From the NCBI GenBank assembly GCA_008638225.1, contig VTPP01000007.1, forward strand, positions 1 to 43,279: DNA of 43,279 bases, given 5' to 3'. The stretch comes from Pelagibacteraceae bacterium. GTDB taxonomy: Bacteria > Pseudomonadota > Alphaproteobacteria > Pelagibacterales > Pelagibacteraceae. The notes beneath the pieces were generated by a model that saw nothing but the letters and a program-made list of their open reading frames with translations, was not told where the DNA came from and made no database searches. Positions 12,307 through 21,159 of the stretch are shown here, piece by piece. A program made the position numbers and the translations under genes. Position 1 is the first letter of the stretch. Every line of letters begins with the position of its first letter.

Positions 12307-12912
12307 TTACTTTAATTTCTTTAATGCTTGTAATGGGTTGTATTTCTTATTTTTCCATACAAAACTTGAGCAAGCTATTAAATTAGCTCCATTATCTAAC
12401 AAGGTTTTATAGTTTTTGTCGTTTACTCCTCCAATGGCAACAATAGGCTTTTTAATTTTATTTTTAGCCCATCTTAGCAATGAGAGATTTGCTTTAAATT
12501 TCACTTTTTTTGTTGAAGTTTTAAAAAAGGATCCAAAGGCAACATAAGAAGCTCCTTTTTTAATAGAGTTTAAGGCTAGCTTCTTTGAGTTATGGCACGT
12601 TGCTCCTATTGTTTTAAGATTCTTAAATTTAGTTTTAACAAATTCTAATTTAGGATCTTTTTGACCGAGATGACATCCATCGCATTTAAGTAAATCGGCT
12701 ATGTCTGGAAAATCGTTAATAATAACTTTTGTTTTTTTACCTACAATTTTGTTTATTTTTTTAATTTCCTTAATTAGTTTATTTCTAGAAAGCTTTTTTA
12801 AGCGTACCTGGAGATAGGCAATTCTGTTTAATTTTAATAATTTGGGTAGAAAGCGGTAAAATGATCCATCCAGAGTGTTTGGTGTAATTAAATAGATATT
12901 TTTCGTTGGCAA
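12307..12912 (-). CDS. thiE: Thiamine-phosphate synthase family protein (ThiE-like)
   Basis: TIM-barrel enzyme family joining HMP-pyrophosphate and thiazole phosphate. The 201 residues retain QVRLKKLS, VIINDFPDIA, CHLGQKD (the GQxD motif), IGATCHN, YVAFGSFFKTSTKK (phosphate/pyrophosphate loop) and PIVAIGGVN. The start is TTG at 12912, one base after the fba stop; the protein contains no other methionine, so no later ATG is possible. ThiE-like genes behind fba are common in alphaproteobacteria. The family includes paralogues of uncertain function, so the exact reaction is inferred. thiD is also in the window at 32416. Confidence 0.85.
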   Translation of the reverse strand: MPTKNIYLITPNTLDGSFYRFLPKLLKLNRIAYLQVRLKKLSRNKLIKEIKKINKIVGKKTKVIINDFPDIADLLKCDGCHLGQKDPKLEFVKTKFKNLKTIGATCHNSKKLALNSIKKGASYVAFGSFFKTSTKKVKFKANLSLLRWAKNKIKKPIVAIGGVNDKNYKTLLDNGANLIACSSFVWKNKKYNPLQALKKLK

Positions 12913-12913
12913 T

Positions 12914-13924
12914 CTAAATAGCTACTTCTTTATTGCTATCCCATTTGCCAGTAGCAGCAAGGCTATTCATCCATGCTCTTTGATCAAATACGGCTTGAGC
13001 AGACTTTGTATCTTCAATATTTTGTGCCCATTTTTTTAAAGCACTTTGTTGCAAAGCCCTTCCATAAGAAAAAGTAAATACAAATTTAGTATCATTAATT
13101 TTGTTAATTTCGTTTAGATTTTTAGTAGCATCTAGTTCGCTTTGACCGCCAGAAAGGAATGCAATGCCAGGAACTTCTTTGGGGACATTATTTGTTAAGC
13201 ACTTTAAAGTTTTTGCTGCTACTTCAGAAGTTTCATTCGTTATTCCAGACTCAGATCCATTTAAGATCATATTTGGTTTTAAAACAATACCTTTAAGATT
13301 TACTCCCGCAATTTTTAATTGATGAAAGCATTCTTGTAATACAGAGGAGGTTGCATCAAAACATTTATTCATGTCGTGTGCTCCATCCATCAAAACTTCA
13401 GGCTCAACGATTGGAACCATATTAGCGTCTTGAACTAGTTTTGCATATTTAGCTAGTGCAATAGCATTTTCCACGATTGCTTTTGTGCTTGGAAAATTTT
13501 TAGATATTTTATAAACGCCGCGCCATTTTGTAAATCTTGCCCCTAATCGATAGTATTCTTTTAATCGATCTGGAAGTCCGTTTAATCCTTCAGTAATTAA
13601 TTCATCAGGAGAATCCATAAGCGGCTTGGTGCCGGCATCCACTTTAATTCCTGGTAATATATTTTGTTTATGTAAAAGCTCAGGAATAGATAAGCCACTG
13701 CTAGATTTTTGTCTAAGTGTTTCGTCATATAAAATTACACCACTAATATATGCGCTCGCTTTTTTTGAAGTAAATAAAGCCTCTCTAAAACCTAGCCTAT
13801 TTTTTTCTGTAGATGGAATCTTAACAGAATCAAGTCTTTTAGTCATAGTTCCGGTGCTTTCATCAGCTGCAAGAATACCCTTACCGCTAGCAAGCATTTG
13901 AAGTGCAATTTTTTCAATACTCAT
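12914..13924 (-). CDS. fba: Fructose-bisphosphate aldolase, class I
   Basis: Interconverts fructose-1,6-bisphosphate and triose phosphates. The 336 residues are of the animal/plant-like class I type. GILAADESTGTMTKRL (residues 16-31) carries Asp21, KWRGVYKIS carries Lys133, VEPEV holds Glu174/Glu176, and IVLKPNMIL holds Lys216, which corresponds to the Schiff-base lysine. Being Schiff-base dependent, it needs no metal. It lies 17 bp after pgk and 1 bp before thiE. No phosphofructokinase gene is visible, so gluconeogenic or Calvin-like sugar-phosphate use is possible (inference). Confidence 0.97.
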   Translation of the reverse strand: MSIEKIALQMLASGKGILAADESTGTMTKRLDSVKIPSTEKNRLGFREALFTSKKASAYISGVILYDETLRQKSSSGLSIPELLHKQNILPGIKVDAGTKPLMDSPDELITEGLNGLPDRLKEYYRLGARFTKWRGVYKISKNFPSTKAIVENAIALAKYAKLVQDANMVPIVEPEVLMDGAHDMNKCFDATSSVLQECFHQLKIAGVNLKGIVLKPNMILNGSESGITNETSEVAAKTLKCLTNNVPKEVPGIAFLSGGQSELDATKNLNEINKINDTKFVFTFSYGRALQQSALKKWAQNIEDTKSAQAVFDQRAWMNSLAATGKWDSNKEVAI

Positions 13925-13941
13925 GAAAATAAGTTATAATT

Positions 13942-15132
13942 TTAATTTTTAATTTCAAGAACTTTTAGACCAGGAAGTATTTTTCCCTCTAACCATTCTA
14001 AAAAAGCTCCTCCTGCTGTGGATATGTAAGTAAAGTCATTTTCTTTTTTAGATTTTTTAATAGCAGCAAAAGTATCGCCACCGCCAGCAATCGATATTAA
14101 TTGCCTTTGCTTTGTTAATTCGGAAATAACCATTGAGATTTGATTAGTACCTATTGCAAAATTATCTTTTTCGAAAAAACCAAAAGGACCGTTCCAAAAA
14201 ACAGTTTTGGACTTTCTTAATATACTAGAAATATTTTTTATTGTTTCATTTCCGATATCAAGAATCATATCATCATCTTCAATTTGATTTAGTTGCTTGT
14301 TAATTCCTTTATCTTCAAAATTTTTTGCGGTGACCACATCTGTAGGTAAGACCAATTCACAGTTATTTTGTATTGCTGAATTTAAAATACCTTCTACCGT
14401 TGAGTCTATGTTATCTTCAATTTTAGATTTTCCTACTTTGAAGTTTTTATATTTTAAGAAATTATTAGCCATGGCGCCGCCGATAATCATATAGTTTACC
14501 TTGGGCAATAGATTGGTTATTAGATCAATTTTTGTGGAAATCTTTGATCCACCAATTAGGCAAGCAACTGGTCTTTGAGTGTCAGAAATAATAGAGTTTA
14601 ACGCTATTAACTCTTCGTTAATAGTTTCTCCTGCGTAAGAGTCTATAAATTTTGTAATTCCATGAATTGAAGCGTGTTGACGATGTGAGCATGAAAATGC
14701 TTCGTTAATATATAATTCGCCAAGGTCAGCAAGTGTTTTTGAAAAATAGTCACTATCCTTTTCTTCTCCAGCATCAAAACGCAAATTTTCTAACAAAAAA
14801 AGTTTTTTCCCTCTTTGTATTTGATCTTCAATATTTTTTTTAAAATTTTCATCAATAAAAGTAATTTCTTGTCCTATAATTTTCTCAGCTGCTATTTTAA
14901 TCGGCTCTAGCGAAAAACCAGCTTTACCTTTTATCTGCGGTCTTCCTAGGTGAGAACAAAGAATGACAATGGCGCCTCTGTGCAAAAGATTTATTATAAT
15001 TTTTTTAACTTTGGTAATTTTAGTTGAATCCGAAACTACTTGGTTCTGAAGAGGAACATTAAAGTCTACTCTGAGTAAAATTTTAAGATTATTAAGGTCT
15101 TTATTTTTATCTAGGAGTCTTAGTTGGCGCAT
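13942..15132 (-). CDS. pgk: Phosphoglycerate kinase
   Basis: Transfers phosphate between 1,3-bisphosphoglycerate and ADP. The 396 residues show LLRVDFNVPLQ near the N-terminus, CSHLGRPQIKGK, LLENLRFDAGEEKD, SCSHRQHASIHGI, LIGGSKISTKIDLI, and the nucleotide loop near the C-terminus (SIAGGGDTFAAI, YISTAGGAFLEWLEG). It is 10 bp downstream of gap and part of the tkt-gap-pgk-fba-thiE unit. The full family length and all substrate motifs suggest a functional enzyme. Confidence 0.98.
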   Translation of the reverse strand: MRQLRLLDKNKDLNNLKILLRVDFNVPLQNQVVSDSTKITKVKKIIINLLHRGAIVILCSHLGRPQIKGKAGFSLEPIKIAAEKIIGQEITFIDENFKKNIEDQIQRGKKLFLLENLRFDAGEEKDSDYFSKTLADLGELYINEAFSCSHRQHASIHGITKFIDSYAGETINEELIALNSIISDTQRPVACLIGGSKISTKIDLITNLLPKVNYMIIGGAMANNFLKYKNFKVGKSKIEDNIDSTVEGILNSAIQNNCELVLPTDVVTAKNFEDKGINKQLNQIEDDDMILDIGNETIKNISSILRKSKTVFWNGPFGFFEKDNFAIGTNQISMVISELTKQRQLISIAGGGDTFAAIKKSKKENDFTYISTAGGAFLEWLEGKILPGLKVLEIKN

Positions 15133-15142
15133 TACTCTTGAG

Positions 15143-16141
15143 TTATTTTTTTAAGAACAGCGCGAGGTCAATCATTCGATTAGAAAATCCCCACTCATTG
15201 TCATACCAGGCAAATACAGTTGCAATTTTTCCATCTACTACTTTAGTTAGTAATGTATCTGCAATAGATGATCTTGGATCATGATTAAAATCGGAAGAAA
15301 CAAGAGGCTGTTCGCTTATTCCTAAGATATTTTTTAAGTAAGTTTTGCTAGCTTTTTCTAACGCTAAATTAATTAGTCGTTCATTCATTTTTTTCTTGGC
15401 CGTAAAAGAAAGTTGAACTAAAGAAACATTTGGCGTTGGAACTCTTATAGATATTCCGTCTACTTTATTTTTTAGATTGGGCAATATTATTCCCAACGAA
15501 GTAGCAGCACCAGTGCTTGTTGGAACCATAGAGTTTGGTGCGCTACGCGCTCTACGTAAATCTTTATGTGAATTATCCAATAATCTTTGGTCGCTTGTGT
15601 AAGAGTGAATGGTCGTCATATAGCCTCTTTCTATGGAAAAATTTTTATCCATTACATATGCGATAGGTGCTAGACAATTTGTCGTACAGGATGCTACAGA
15701 AATAATTTTATCTTTCTTAGATATTTTTTTTTCATTAACGCCATAAACGATTGTTTGATCTGCGTTTTTGCAAGGTGCAGAAACCAGGACTCTTTTTGCT
15801 CCTGCCAATATGTGCTTACTAGATTTTTCTTTAGAATTAAATTTGCCAGTGCATTCAAAAACAATATCAATCCCCAGTTTTTTCCAAGGTAAATTTTCTG
15901 GATCATTTTCATTAAAACAAAGAATATTATGACCTGCTACCTTGATACTTTTTTTATCAAAGTGTACGGGCACATTAAGATTTCCATGAATGGTGTCTTT
16001 TTCCAATAAAAAAGCACTTGTTCCTGTGTCAGCCCTATTATTTATAGCAACAACTTTGATAGATTTAATTTTATTTTCAATAATAGATCTTAGAACCATT
16101 CTTCCAATTCTTCCAAATCCATTAATTGCTACTTTAATCAT
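15143..16141 (-). CDS. gap: Glyceraldehyde-3-phosphate dehydrogenase with altered cofactor motif
   Basis: Phosphorylating GAPDH, 332 residues. The NAD(P) fold begins INGFGRIGRMVLRS; the catalytic cysteine is Cys152 in SVASCTTNCLAP; HSYTSDQRLLD and WYDNEWGFSNRM complete the active site. After the second strand the motif is VAINNRADT (residues ~31-39): the aspartate that fixes NAD specificity in common glycolytic GAPDHs is Asn35 here, followed by Arg36. This is the kind of change seen in NADP-using, gluconeogenic forms (family knowledge), so NADP or dual use is inferred. The stop region meets pgk after 10 bp; the start overlaps the tkt stop by one base. Confidence 0.96.
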   Translation of the reverse strand: MIKVAINGFGRIGRMVLRSIIENKIKSIKVVAINNRADTGTSAFLLEKDTIHGNLNVPVHFDKKSIKVAGHNILCFNENDPENLPWKKLGIDIVFECTGKFNSKEKSSKHILAGAKRVLVSAPCKNADQTIVYGVNEKKISKKDKIISVASCTTNCLAPIAYVMDKNFSIERGYMTTIHSYTSDQRLLDNSHKDLRRARSAPNSMVPTSTGAATSLGIILPNLKNKVDGISIRVPTPNVSLVQLSFTAKKKMNERLINLALEKASKTYLKNILGISEQPLVSSDFNHDPRSSIADTLLTKVVDGKIATVFAWYDNEWGFSNRMIDLALFLKK

Positions 16142-18102
16142 TATTTTCCTAAAATTTCTTTTGCCTGCTGGACTATATTATTACTAGTTAATTTAAAATG
16201 TTCATATATTTTTTTATAGGGAGCGCTTTTTCCAAAACTATCAATACCAAGCTCCCTTCCTTCATTTCCAGTATATTTTTTCCATCCCATAGTAGAGGCA
16301 GCCTCTATAGAAATTTTTGTAGTTGTTTCGTTTAGAATTTTGTTTTTATAAGTTTCTGATTGTTGATCAAACAGTTCTTGGCAGGGCATAGAAATAACTT
16401 TGCAATGAATTTTGTTTTTAGCTAACTCATGACTTGCTTCAATTGCTATTTCTACTTCTGATCCTGTTGCTATTAGGGTTAGATCTATTGTTGAATTCGT
16501 TCGAAGAATTTCATAAGCACCAAACGAACATTTATTTTCTTTATTAAATTCTTTTCGTACAGGAATTAAATTTTGTCTAGTAAGAGACAGGACACTCGGA
16601 GTTTTTTTTTGTTGTAATGCTAACTCCCAACATTCAATAGTTTCGGTAGTATCAGCTGGCCTAAATACATTTAGGTTTGGTATAGCTCTTAACCCAGCAA
16701 GTTGTTCTACAGGTTGATGGGTTGGCCCATCTTCTCCAAGACCGATGGAGTCGTGAGTCATTACATACACAACTCTTTGCTTCATTAAAGCAGATAGTCT
16801 GATAGCTGGTTTGCAATAGTCGCTAAAAATTAAAAAAGTTCCACCATATGGAATTAAATTATCGTGCAAAGCAATTCCGTTCATGATGGCGGCCATAGCA
16901 TGTTCTCGGACTCCGTAATGAATATAAGTTCCAGAAAAATCTCCTGGTTTAATAATTTTTTGACTTTTGGTTTTAGTATTATTGGATCCAGCTAGGTCTG
17001 CAGATCCACCAATCAGTTCGGGTATTTCTGTGGTTAATAACGTTAGAATATCTTCCGAAGATTTTCTAGTAGCTGTTGGTTTTGCATCTTTAACAGCGGC
17101 AATTTTTGCATTTATAAAAATATTATTAAGTAGTTTTGAATTATCTTGAGATAATTTATTTATTTTATTACCTGCTTTTTTTTGCCATTGTAATCTTAAT
17201 TTTTTTCCCTGCTCACCAATCGCTCTCCAAGCACTTAATATTTCTTTTGGTATATCAAATGGCGCATGTTTCCATTTTAATTTTTTTCTTACTAAATTAA
17301 TTTCATCTTCACCAAGCGGACTTCCATGAACAGAAGATGTTCCCGATTTATTAGGAGACCCAAATCCAATAACAGTTTTGCATGAAATGACCGTTGGTTT
17401 TTTTGCTTTTTGAGTTTTTTTTATGGCTTTAAATATTTGTTTTTCATTGTGACCATTTATATCGAGGTACTCCCAGCCATATGCTTCAAATCTTTTTTTA
17501 TAATTATCAGAAACAGCAAGGCTGGTTGGACCATCAATAGAGATGGAGTTATTATCAAAAAACATGATTAAATTTTTTAGTTTTAAGTGTCCAGCCAAAC
17601 TTAAAGCTTCGTGACTTATTCCTTCCATAAGACAGCCATCACCAGCAATCACATACGTTTTGTGGTCATAAATATCTTTACCTTTTTTTGCCTTTAATAT
17701 TTCTTCAGAAATTGCAAAGCCAACTGCATTTGCAATACCTTGTCCAAGAGGACCAGTGGTTGTTTCAATACCGGTGCCGTGTTCATATTCAGGATGACCA
17801 GCACAAATAGAATCTAATTGCCTAAAATTTTTAATGTCATCCAGCGAAACACTTTTATAGCCAGTTAAATATAAAAGGGAGTATAGCAACATAGAACCGT
17901 GGCCCGCAGACAAAACGAATCGATCTCGATTAATCCATTCCGGATCACTTGGATCAAATTTTAAAAAATACTTGAATAGTACAGCGCATACATCTGCCAT
18001 TCCCATAGGCATTCCAGGGTGACCTGAATTTGCTTTTTGCACAGCATCTATTGATAAAAAACGAATTGCATTTGCAATATCGGCGTGGGTAACTTTTTTC
18101 AT
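16141..18102 (-). CDS. tkt: Transketolase
   Basis: ThDP-dependent enzyme that moves two-carbon units between sugar phosphates in the non-oxidative pentose phosphate pathway. The 653 residues have the usual layout: [13 protein letters not shown] at the N-terminus, the ThDP motif [24 protein letters not shown] at the substrate site, the pyrimidine domain with [14 protein letters not shown] and [18 protein letters not shown], and the C-terminal domain. AAAGG precedes the ATG. It heads the minus-strand carbon cluster and is divergent from zauP across an 86-bp gap. Confidence 0.98.
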   Translation of the reverse strand: MKKVTHADIANAIRFLSIDAVQKANSGHPGMPMGMADVCAVLFKYFLKFDPSDPEWINRDRFVLSAGHGSMLLYSLLYLTGYKSVSLDDIKNFRQLDSICAGHPEYEHGTGIETTTGPLGQGIANAVGFAISEEILKAKKGKDIYDHKTYVIAGDGCLMEGISHEALSLAGHLKLKNLIMFFDNNSISIDGPTSLAVSDNYKKRFEAYGWEYLDINGHNEKQIFKAIKKTQKAKKPTVISCKTVIGFGSPNKSGTSSVHGSPLGEDEINLVRKKLKWKHAPFDIPKEILSAWRAIGEQGKKLRLQWQKKAGNKINKLSQDNSKLLNNIFINAKIAAVKDAKPTATRKSSEDILTLLTTEIPELIGGSADLAGSNNTKTKSQKIIKPGDFSGTYIHYGVREHAMAAIMNGIALHDNLIPYGGTFLIFSDYCKPAIRLSALMKQRVVYVMTHDSIGLGEDGPTHQPVEQLAGLRAIPNLNVFRPADTTETIECWELALQQKKTPSVLSLTRQNLIPVRKEFNKENKCSFGAYEILRTNSTIDLTLIATGSEVEIAIEASHELAKNKIHCKVISMPCQELFDQQSETYKNKILNETTTKISIEAASTMGWKKYTGNEGRELGIDSFGKSAPYKKIYEHFKLTSNNIVQQAKEILGK

Positions 18103-18188
18103 TAAAACCTTTTTAGACTTTGCTTCTCGAAATTAATAATACTTTGTTATATAAATAAATAAATAATAAATAATAGATAATAGAATAA
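18103..18188. promoter_or_regulatory. Divergent tkt / zauP intergenic region with promoter-like motifs
   Basis: This 86-bp gap must carry promoters for both tkt (left) and zauP (right). A candidate for zauP is TTAGAC (18113-18118) with a 16-nt spacer and AATAAT (18135-18140). From about 18150 the sequence is a low-complexity A/T tract of short TAAA/TAATA units running up to the zauP ATG, with no Shine-Dalgarno. AT-rich DNA gives many such matches, so the exact elements are uncertain. Confidence 0.35.
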
Positions 18189-18629
18189 ATGAATAAGCTT
18201 AAAGACAAAGAAGAGCACCTTTTTAATTCACTGTCTAAATTGGATTCAATTAGTGATTTAGTTCATAATTCCAAAAAAAAGATTGTAGATCTTGAACAAT
18301 TAAAATTAGATTTGGAGCAGGAAAAATTAAGTTTACGTTTAAAGTTATCCACACTTGAGACAGAAAACATTTCTTTGAAACAAAATTTACAAAATCTTCA
18401 TGATAAAGTTAATTTAGAAGATAAATCTTCACTCAATTTAAGACTAAAAATTGAGGAAATTGAAAGTGAAAATATAAAATTAAAAAAAGAAATTTCGTCG
18501 ATGGAAAGAGATCTTCAAAATTCAAGATATCAATTAGCAGAAGCAAATGAACGAAAAGAAGCGGTAGTGAAAAAAATTGATGAGCTCAGTCAAGAAACGG
18601 ACGAACTGTTGGATGGTCAGCCATGGTAA
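18189..18629 (+). CDS. zauP: ZauP-like coiled-coil protein (DUF4164 type), ZapA partner
   Basis: 146-residue, strongly charged protein predicted to be almost wholly coiled coil (from residue ~25 to ~135: repeated LEQEKLSLRLKLSTLETE-like heptads), ending in the short tail DELLDGQPW. No membrane segment or signal peptide. It overlaps zapA by 7 bp. In Caulobacter the coiled-coil protein encoded just upstream of zapA, ZauP, works with ZapA to focus the FtsZ ring. The assignment rests on position, coiled-coil form and the conserved tail, because coiled coils give weak identity. Confidence 0.75.
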   Translation: MNKLKDKEEHLFNSLSKLDSISDLVHNSKKKIVDLEQLKLDLEQEKLSLRLKLSTLETENISLKQNLQNLHDKVNLEDKSSLNLRLKIEEIESENIKLKKEISSMERDLQNSRYQLAEANERKEAVVKKIDELSQETDELLDGQPW

Positions 18630-19051
18630 ATGTAAATGTACGTTTTAATGGAAGAGATTATTTATTAGCTTGTGAAGATGGACAAGAGCAAGAATTAGAA
18701 AAGCTAACGATAGAACTCAATAAAAAATACGAACAATTAAAATCAGATCTTGGAAATCTTGGAGAAGGTAAATTATTGTTAATTACCGCAATTCAGGTTG
18801 TAGATGAAGTGTATACTTTAAAAGCAAGCATGGAAAAATTCAAACGTCACAATAAAGAATTGGAAACAAAATTTAAAGAAATTAAAGATTTATCTATTCA
18901 GTATAAAAACGACAGAGATAGAGAAGTAAGAAATTTAAATGAAGAACTGGCAAATCTTAAGGCCATGATTTCTCAAAATGAAAATAGTTATTCCGAGGTA
19001 TTAACCAAAGTTAATAATTCAATTAATAATTTTTTATCCAAAGCTAATTAG
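18623..19051 (+). CDS. zapA: Cell division protein ZapA
   Basis: FtsZ-bundling division factor. The 142 residues show the N-terminal ZapA head (VNVRFNGRDYLLACEDGQEQELEKL) with the family's xhxGxxYxhxC pattern, the short helix LLLITAIQVVDEVY, then a long coiled coil to the end. The length is above the ~110 of enteric ZapA but typical of alphaproteobacteria. GGATGG inside the end of zauP may act as Shine-Dalgarno. Five bp separate it from the cyclo-ligase gene. Confidence 0.92.
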   Translation: MVNVNVRFNGRDYLLACEDGQEQELEKLTIELNKKYEQLKSDLGNLGEGKLLLITAIQVVDEVYTLKASMEKFKRHNKELETKFKEIKDLSIQYKNDRDREVRNLNEELANLKAMISQNENSYSEVLTKVNNSINNFLSKAN

Positions 19052-19056
19052 CTTTA

Positions 19057-19602
19057 ATGAAAGATAAGCTAAGAAAAAAGTTTAGTAAGTTGCGTGCAAA
19101 AAAATACGCAGAATTAACAGTATCGCAGATTAATACCATTGTTTCTTTCTTATCTAAAATTATCAAGCGACATAAAATCAAAACAATAGGAGCGTACCAG
19201 CCTATTAATTTTGAACTTAATATGAAACCAGTTCTGCAAATATTAAAAAAAAAATGCACAATCGCCTTGCCTGTAGTGCTTAAAAAAAACAAAATGGAAT
19301 TTAAAGTTTGGAATGAATATGATCCGCTATATGTAAATAAATTTGGAATTTTAGAGCCATCCTTGAAAAATAAAAAAATTATTCCTCAATTATTTTTAAC
19401 ACCATTGCTTGCTTTTGATTTAAACTTTAATCGTCTTGGTTATGGTAGGGGCTATTACGATAGATATTTTTCTAAAAATAAAAAATTTTTAACTTTTGGA
19501 GTAGCTTTTTCGTTTCAACAAACAAAAGCAATTCCTGTGAACAAAAACGATGTTCCGTTAAAAGGAATTATTACAGAGCAAGGTAGTGTTATTAAAGAAT
19601 GA
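19057..19602 (+). CDS. fau: 5-formyltetrahydrofolate cyclo-ligase
   Basis: ATP-dependent enzyme returning 5-formyl-THF to the one-carbon pool as 5,10-methenyl-THF. The 181 residues are of usual size. The N-terminal KDKLRKKFSKLRAKK helix, IGAYQPINFELN and the key substrate/ATP loop RLGYGRGYYDRYFSK (residues ~126-140) are diagnostic. The zapA-cyclo-ligase neighbourhood is widely conserved in proteobacteria; here no space is left for a 6S RNA gene between them (5 bp). It overlaps the next gene by 4 bp. Confidence 0.94.
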   Translation: MKDKLRKKFSKLRAKKYAELTVSQINTIVSFLSKIIKRHKIKTIGAYQPINFELNMKPVLQILKKKCTIALPVVLKKNKMEFKVWNEYDPLYVNKFGILEPSLKNKKIIPQLFLTPLLAFDLNFNRLGYGRGYYDRYFSKNKKFLTFGVAFSFQQTKAIPVNKNDVPLKGIITEQGSVIKE

Positions 19603-20408
19603 ATTTTTTGTTTTTAGGCGACATCATGGGTAGAGCGGGAAGAAATGTAGTTATTGATAAGCTTCCAGATATTATTAAGTCACGCCAAATAGATTTTGTG
19701 ATTGCCAATGGAGAAAATTCAGCTGGTGGTTATGGAATTACAGAGGCTATTTGTGAAGAGCTATTCGCAGTTGGCGTTGATGTAATTACTACCGGAAACC
19801 ATATTTGGGATCAAAAAGAAACAATGGATTTTATTGTAAAAGAAAAAAGATTATTGCGTCCATGGAATTACGGAGAAGGAACACCCGGAAATGGATTTGA
19901 AATTTACGAAAAGAATAATTCTAAAATTGGAGTGATGAATTTAATGGGCAACGTATATATGAAAAAAAATACAGATCCCGTTTTTCCTTTTATAGAGGAA
20001 AAAATGAAAAAAATTAATTTAAAAAAAGATTTAGATTTTTTATTTGTAGATATTCATGCTGAGATCACTAGCGAAAAACAAGCCATGGGTTATTTTTTAG
20101 ATGGAAAAGCTACCTTAGTTGTGGGCACCCATACCCATACTCCAACCGCAGATTTTAGAATATTAGAAAATGGAACTGCTTATCAAACTGATGCAGGTAT
20201 GTGTGGAGATTATAATTCAATAATAGGAATGGAAAGTGACAAAGCTTTAAAACGATTTTTCACGCAGGAAAGAACTGAAAGATTAAGCCCAGCTAATGGG
20301 GAGGCAACTTTATCTGGAGTTGTGGTTGTAGGCGATATTAATACCGGATTAGCAAAAGAAATTACACCAATTATTATTGGCGGACGTTTAACAAATAAAT
20401 TTAAATAA
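19599..20408 (+). CDS. ymdB: YmdB-family metallophosphoesterase
   Basis: 269-residue calcineurin-like phosphoesterase of the TIGR00282/YmdB group; members in other bacteria hydrolyse 2',3'-cyclic nucleotides or have phosphodiesterase activity. Metal-binding motifs are in order: FLGDIMGRAGRNVV (residues ~4-17), ANGENSAGG, TTGNHIWDQKE (~66-76), DIHAEITSEK and GTHTHTPTAD. It overlaps the cyclo-ligase by 4 bp and sits 1 bp before yebC, a common alphaproteobacterial arrangement. The physiological substrate here is unknown. Confidence 0.93.
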   Translation: MNFLFLGDIMGRAGRNVVIDKLPDIIKSRQIDFVIANGENSAGGYGITEAICEELFAVGVDVITTGNHIWDQKETMDFIVKEKRLLRPWNYGEGTPGNGFEIYEKNNSKIGVMNLMGNVYMKKNTDPVFPFIEEKMKKINLKKDLDFLFVDIHAEITSEKQAMGYFLDGKATLVVGTHTHTPTADFRILENGTAYQTDAGMCGDYNSIIGMESDKALKRFFTQERTERLSPANGEATLSGVVVVGDINTGLAKEITPIIIGGRLTNKFK

Positions 20409-20409
20409 T

Positions 20410-21159
20410 ATGGCAGGTCATTCGCATTGGGCAGGTATTAAGCACAAAAAAGGAAAAGCAGACAAACAACGTTCCAAGTTATTTTCTAAATTAAGCAGAG
20501 AAATAACGGTCTCAGCCAGATTAGGGCTTCCTGAGGTTGATTTTAATCCCAGATTAAGATCTGCAGTTCAGGCTGCTCGTGAAGCCAATATGCCAAAAGA
20601 CAACATTGTAAGAGCAATTAAAAAAGCACAAGGTCCAAGTGATGATGCTAATTATGAAAAAAGCCAATATGAGGGATTTGGACCTGGAGGAGTTGCTTTT
20701 ATTATTGAAGCATTAACAGATAATAAAAATAGAACAGTTACCAACTTAAGAATTTTATTTGAAAAAAGTGGTTGTTCTCTAGGTGTAGAAGGATCTGTTT
20801 CATATCAGTTCGAAGAAATGGGTCAAATCAAAATTAGAAAAGAGTTAATTTCTGAAGAGGAAGTATTTGCGCTTGCTTTAGAAGCGGGAGTAGAAGATTG
20901 TATCAGTGGTGATGAATATCATGAAATTTTTTCTAAAAAAGAAAATTTTAATGATGTTAGAACCGTTGTTGAAAAAAAAATTAAAGATCTTAGTTTTGCT
21001 GGAATTATTTGGAAACCAAAAAATACAGTTTCAATTAATAAAGAAACATTTGAAAAAATTATCGATTTTATTGATTTGCTAGAAGATGATGAGGATGTTC
21101 AAAATGTTTATACAAATTTTGATGTGGATGAAAATATTTTAAAGGAGATGCAAGCTTGA
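20410..21159 (+). CDS. yebC: YebC/PmpR-family regulatory or translation factor
   Basis: The 249-residue protein starts MAGHSHWAGIKHKKGKADKQR, the family hallmark, and contains NMPKDNIVRAIKKAQG and YEGFGPGGVAFIIEALTDN. YebC proteins have been described as transcription regulators, and recently as factors acting on translating ribosomes; sequence does not decide between these. No Shine-Dalgarno is seen before the ATG. Its 3' end carries AAAGGAG at 21141-21147, which serves the overlapping next gene. Confidence 0.95.
   Translation: MAGHSHWAGIKHKKGKADKQRSKLFSKLSREITVSARLGLPEVDFNPRLRSAVQAAREANMPKDNIVRAIKKAQGPSDDANYEKSQYEGFGPGGVAFIIEALTDNKNRTVTNLRILFEKSGCSLGVEGSVSYQFEEMGQIKIRKELISEEEVFALALEAGVEDCISGDEYHEIFSKKENFNDVRTVVEKKIKDLSFAGIIWKPKNTVSINKETFEKIIDFIDLLEDDEDVQNVYTNFDVDENILKEMQA

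Noticed and set aside
18150-18188. Short TAAA/TAATA tandem tract before zauP, considered as an origin-like or repeat element
   Set aside because: Units are irregular and only A/T simple sequence; there are no DnaA-box clusters or neighbouring origin genes. Kept only as low-complexity promoter DNA.
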